The position numbers were made by a program, and so were the translations under genes. Below the pieces are notes generated by a model that saw only the letters and a program-made list of their open reading frames with translations, was not told where the DNA came from and did not search any database. From JAPLGZ01 sp038318235 (GTDB taxonomy: Bacteria > Chloroflexota > Anaerolineae > Caldilineales > Caldilineaceae), in contig JBBQBY010000289.1 in assembly GCA_038318235.1 (NCBI GenBank), forward strand, positions 1 through 8,619: a stretch of 8,619 nt of DNA, given 5' to 3'. Of the stretch, positions 5,877-8,619 are shown piece by piece (the first letter of the stretch is position 1; the number at the start of each line of letters is the position of its first letter).

Positions 5877-6824
5877 ATGCAAAATACTTTACAAGACACG
5901 TCTAATTTACCCCCGTTGATCGTTCTCCTCGGCCCAACTGCGGTCGGCAAAACTGAATTAAGTCTCGGGCTCTGTGAAGCTTTTCACGGCGAGGTGATTG
6001 GCGCAGACAGTCGCCAAATTTATCGCGGCATGGATATTGGCACCGCCAAACCTACTTGGCAAGCACACCAACGTGCGCCCCATCATTTGATCGATATTCG
6101 CAACCCAGATCAAACCCTCACCGTCGCCGAGTATCAACAACTGGCCTATCAGACAATTGATGAGGTTCATCGACGTCATCAAGTACCCTTTTTAGTCGGC
6201 GGCACTGCACTCTATCTGCGGGCGATCGTCCAAGGCTTACGCATTCCCGAAGTGCCGCCCAACCCAGTGTTACGCGCCGAACTGGAAGCATGGCTGGCCC
6301 AAGCCGGCCGTGCCGCGCTTTTTCAACGCCTACAGATCTTAGACCCGGCCACCGCGGCTGTGATCGATGCGCAGAATCCGCGGCGTCTCTTGCGGGCGTT
6401 GGAGATCGTCATGATCACAGGGAAATCTAAGATCGAATTGGAAGGCGCTGAGCCCCCGCCCTATCGCATCTTACAAATTGGGCTGGATCGGCCACGTGAA
6501 CAGCTCTACCAACGGATCGATCAAAGGGTTGACGCCATGATCGCCGAAGGATTGGTGCAAGAGACACAACAATTGCTGGATGCCGGTTATCGTCCCCCTT
6601 TGCCGGCGATTACCAGCTTGGGTTATCGTGAAATCATTGCCTATTTGCAAGGTGAAATGACCCTAACTGCTGCGGTAGAAAGGATCAAAACCGAAACCCA
6701 CCGCTTTGTGCGTCACCAATACACGTCATTTCGTAAGCTGCCAGCCATAACTTGGTTCGATCTCACTCAAGCGCCGATGGCTGATATTTATACGTTGGTT
6801 GCCGATTTTATCAATCAGCCGTAA
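5877..6824 (+). CDS. miaA: tRNA dimethylallyltransferase MiaA
   Basis: MiaA transfers the dimethylallyl group of DMAPP to N6 of A37 in tRNAs reading UNN codons, making i6A37. The 315-residue length is typical. Visible features are the P-loop GPTAVGKTE (19-27), the substrate motif DSRQIYRGMDIGTAKP (44-59), PHHLIDI (68-74), VGGTALYLRAI (107-117), the tRNA-binding insertion up to about 190 (including NPRRLLRALEI, 167-177), RVDAMIAEGLVQE (217-229), TSLGYREI (246-253) and the basic KTETHRFVRHQYTSFRK (271-287). The ATG at 5877 starts 17 bases after yraN, so the two are probably cotranscribed. No good Shine-Dalgarno is seen. Nothing is broken or missing. Together with TrmD it makes this a locus with two enzymes modifying tRNA position 37. 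Confidence 0.97.
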   Translation: MQNTLQDTSNLPPLIVLLGPTAVGKTELSLGLCEAFHGEVIGADSRQIYRGMDIGTAKPTWQAHQRAPHHLIDIRNPDQTLTVAEYQQLAYQTIDEVHRRHQVPFLVGGTALYLRAIVQGLRIPEVPPNPVLRAELEAWLAQAGRAALFQRLQILDPATAAVIDAQNPRRLLRALEIVMITGKSKIELEGAEPPPYRILQIGLDRPREQLYQRIDQRVDAMIAEGLVQETQQLLDAGYRPPLPAITSLGYREIIAYLQGEMTLTAAVERIKTETHRFVRHQYTSFRKLPAITWFDLTQAPMADIYTLVADFINQP

Positions 6825-6894
6825 CTCTTCTACCCTCTCATCCCCATCATCCCCATTAACAGATAAATCTAATTTTTATACGATTTTTGACGCA

Positions 6895-6923
6895 TTGCAT
6901 ACAGATTTAAGAAAGCGTATAAT
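6895..6923 (+). promoter_or_regulatory. probable promoter of the rel gene
   Basis: A perfect TATAAT (6918-6923) lies 17 bases after TTGCAT (6895-6900), which keeps only the TTG of the -35 consensus. RNA would start near 6930 and give a leader of about 160 bases before the GTG start. No hairpin with a T-run is seen between miaA and this site, so read-through from miaA is also possible. Confidence 0.6.
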
Positions 6924-6991
6924 GATATGATAGAACAATCATGCTAAAGTAGTCGTTTCCCCAGAATGACTTTGGGCGAGTACGCAGAATT

Positions 6992-7054
6992 GATCGCTTG
7001 TGATTGCGCATTTCGGTTACCGGTGACCAACGGAATGCCTGATCACAAACGATC
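6992..7054 (+). repeat. 63-base near-complete hairpin in the rel leader
   Basis: GATCG (6992-6996) pairs with CGATC (7050-7054), TTGTGAT (6998-7004) with ATCACAA (7042-7048), and GCATT (7008-7012) with AATGC (7034-7038). The interruptions are a C-A mismatch (6997/7049) and a short internal loop (7005-7007/7039-7041). At the top, GGTTA (7015-7019) pairs with TGACC (7024-7028), including one G-U pair, leaving a CCGG loop; an alternative top pairs T7013-C-G with C-G-G7033. The hairpin sits about 60 bases after the predicted RNA start and 21 bases before the ribosome-binding site. No T-run follows, so it is not a simple terminator. It may be a regulatory leader, a processing site or a DNA-level inverted repeat. 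Confidence 0.7.
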
Positions 7055-7075
7055 GAGGTGTAAGGGAAATTTAAT

Positions 7076-7083
7076 AAGGAGAG
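7076..7083 (+). promoter_or_regulatory. ribosome-binding site fixing the GTG start of rel
   Basis: AAGGAGAG is a near-perfect Shine-Dalgarno sequence, with GGAG ending seven bases before the GTG at 7089. It is the strongest ribosome-binding site in the window and argues for the GTG start, even though homology begins only about 90 codons later. Confidence 0.85.
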
Positions 7084-7088
7084 CAACT

Positions 7089-8619
7089 GTGCTTTCACTC
7101 GTAGATCCTCAGCTTAACAATGTCTTGCCAATCGACATAACAGAGACCAAAAAATCGCCGGATTTAAATGGTACCAAGCCTCCTGGGTTAAACCATAGCC
7201 ATCCATCGTCCAAGGTGGCCTCGGCCAAAAAACCTGTAGGTGCGGTTGACGCGCCGGTCTTCAGTTTGCCGAATGAACCAGTCGCCGTGCTGTTACAGAA
7301 ATTGCCCCCACTGCCCACGGCGGATAAATCTGGCGCGGTTCAGCTTCAGGCTAGTGGCGAAGAAATGCACGCCCTGGAACAACTGATCCAAAGTTTGCCA
7401 TTCTCTTTTGGGGCGAAAGAACAAACCCTGCTCTTACGCGCCTATGTGATTGCCAGCTATGCGCACCGTGAACAAAAGCGCGAGAGCGGCGAACCTTATA
7501 TTTTTCACCCGCTTGCCGTCACCCGGATTTTGGCGGATATGAATATGGATGTAGACACGCTGGCGGCTGGGCTGCTGCATGACGTGGCCGAGGACACCGA
7601 GTTTACGATTGAATATATCTATGAACATTTCGGTGGCACGATTGGCATGATGGTGGACGGCGTTACCAAGCTAAAACGCATCAACCAATTGAGCAATGCC
7701 CACCAAGGGATTACCGATAGCAAGGCCGAATCGCTGCGCAAGATGTTTCTGGCGATGGTGGAAGATATCCGCGTGGTGTTGATCAAATTGGCGGATCGTT
7801 TGCACAATATGCGGACATTAGGCAGCCAGAAGGATCACAAACGGCGCCGCATTGCGCGCGAAACGCTAGAGATCTTCGCCCCGCTGGCCAACCGCTTGGG
7901 CATTTGGAGCATCAAATCCGAGCTAGAAGATTTGAGTTTTCGTTATCTGGAACCAGCCAGCTACAAGGAGTTACAAAGAGTCATCCAGCAAAAGCAGGAT
8001 GAACGCGACAAATTAATCATTCGGATTAAAGCAGAATTAGAGCGTGAACTCGCCAAAGCCGGCATCCAGGCCGAAGTGAGCGGACGTCCCAAACATATTT
8101 ATAGCATCTGGCGTAAGATGCAGCGCAAAGAAGTTGATTTCGACCAGATCTACGACGCCCACGGTTTCCGCCTCGTGGTTGAGACCGATGCCCAGTGTTA
8201 TGCAGCGCTAGGTGTCGTGCATACGATCTGGCGGCCAATTCCTGGTGAATTCGACGATTACATTGCCAATCCAAAGAACAATATGTATCGCAGCCTGCAC
8301 ACTGCGGTCTTGAGTCGGCGCGATGGTCGCCCAATGGAAGTGCAGATTCGCACAAAAGAGATGCACGAGACCGCGGAATATGGGATTGCCGCCCACTGGC
8401 AATACAAAGAACAGTCGCGGCACGATGCAGAATTCCTAAACAAAATTGCCTGGCTCCGTCAATTGATGGATTGGCACCAGGATGTCACCGATGCCAACGA
8501 ATTTGTAGCGGGCATGAAGACCGATGTCTTCAAAGATCGGGTTTTTGTCTTTACGCCCCAAGGCGATATTATCGATCTGCCCGCCGGTTCCACGGCCATT
8601 GATTTTGCCTATTCGATTC
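7089..8619 (+). CDS. rel: RelA/SpoT-family (p)ppGpp synthetase/hydrolase (3' end outside window)
   Basis: This long RSH protein makes and probably degrades the stringent-response alarmone (p)ppGpp. The frame is open from GTG 7089 to the window edge (510 codons). Residues 1-92 are a Pro/Ser/Lys-rich extension, likely disordered. The HD hydrolase domain spans about 95-290 with all expected residues: R131 and H140 in KRESGEPYIFHP, H164-D165 and E168-D169 in HDVAEDT, and D236 and N240 in KLADRLHNM. The synthetase domain spans about 330-440: GRPKHIYSIWRKM (332-344), D356 in IYDAHGFR, E387-F-D-D390, YIANPKNNMYRSLHT (391-405), E417 in MEVQIRT and AEYGIAAHWQYKE (429-441). A TGS domain begins near 484 (DRVFVFTPQGDIIDLP) and is cut by the window. 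EFDD is the acidic EXDD motif of RelA-type enzymes, whereas bifunctional Rel usually has RXKD; with an intact HD site this is a mixed signature. Codon use resembles the neighbours. Confidence 0.96.
   Translation, partial: MLSLVDPQLNNVLPIDITETKKSPDLNGTKPPGLNHSHPSSKVASAKKPVGAVDAPVFSLPNEPVAVLLQKLPPLPTADKSGAVQLQASGEEMHALEQLIQSLPFSFGAKEQTLLLRAYVIASYAHREQKRESGEPYIFHPLAVTRILADMNMDVDTLAAGLLHDVAEDTEFTIEYIYEHFGGTIGMMVDGVTKLKRINQLSNAHQGITDSKAESLRKMFLAMVEDIRVVLIKLADRLHNMRTLGSQKDHKRRRIARETLEIFAPLANRLGIWSIKSELEDLSFRYLEPASYKELQRVIQQKQDERDKLIIRIKAELERELAKAGIQAEVSGRPKHIYSIWRKMQRKEVDFDQIYDAHGFRLVVETDAQCYAALGVVHTIWRPIPGEFDDYIANPKNNMYRSLHTAVLSRRDGRPMEVQIRTKEMHETAEYGIAAHWQYKEQSRHDAEFLNKIAWLRQLMDWHQDVTDANEFVAGMKTDVFKDRVFVFTPQGDIIDLPAGSTAIDFAYSI

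Noticed and set aside
6992..7054. Intrinsic terminator of miaA
   Set aside because: The stem is strong, but no T-run follows and it lies downstream of a better-supported promoter, within the rel leader.
8026..8355. Minus-strand frames in the right-hand end (8026-8355, 8208-8423, 8258-8443)
   Set aside because: They are shadows of the rel gene, whose plus-strand frame is open throughout and carries all RSH motifs.

Overview
The window is 8.6 kb of bacterial chromosome dominated by translation and RNA-metabolism housekeeping genes. Base composition is moderate, roughly half G+C by eye. No phage, plasmid, rRNA, tRNA or CRISPR signature was seen. The M23 peptidase architecture (one membrane anchor, Pro-rich stalk, C-terminal beta-type domain), the clustering of trmD, rplS, rnhB, yraN and miaA, and the repeat-rich spacers suggest a member of the Chloroflexota. 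That assignment is an inference by resemblance and was not tested.

Layout: 1-273 is a non-coding flank with two inverted-repeat structures and perhaps the last codons of a gene entering from the left. A GNAT acetyltransferase lies on the minus strand (274-939), followed by a spacer of about 300 bp with its promoter and a perfect 25-bp inverted repeat. A membrane-anchored M23 metallopeptidase lies on the minus strand (1247 to about 2836). Diverging from it, and physically interlocked with its 5' end, is trmD on the plus strand (2870-3712). After a 375-bp spacer with foldable sequence and a good promoter comes rplS (4088-4450), closed by a clear intrinsic terminator. A heptanucleotide-repeat hairpin leads into rnhB, then a CACAGAG-type repeat, yraN and miaA (to 6824). 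A promoter and a long leader carrying a large hairpin precede a long RelA/SpoT-family (p)ppGpp enzyme that starts at a GTG codon (7089) and runs off the right edge. Because that reading frame has no stop in the window, a search for closed ORFs would miss it.

Functionally, TrmD (m1G37) and MiaA (i6A37) both modify tRNA position 37 next to the anticodon, L19 sits at the ribosomal subunit interface, RNase HII removes RNA from DNA, YraN is a nuclease-fold protein of unknown role, and Rel tunes all of this to nutrient state. The M23 enzyme cuts cell-wall peptide bridges.

The points most worth a second look are: (1) the Rel protein pairs an apparently intact hydrolase domain with the acidic EXDD synthetase motif normally linked to monofunctional RelA, and has an N-terminal extension of about 90 residues; (2) the divergent M23/trmD pair has overlapping 5' ends; (3) almost every spacer carries a different long inverted repeat. 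I see no clear new multi-gene system.
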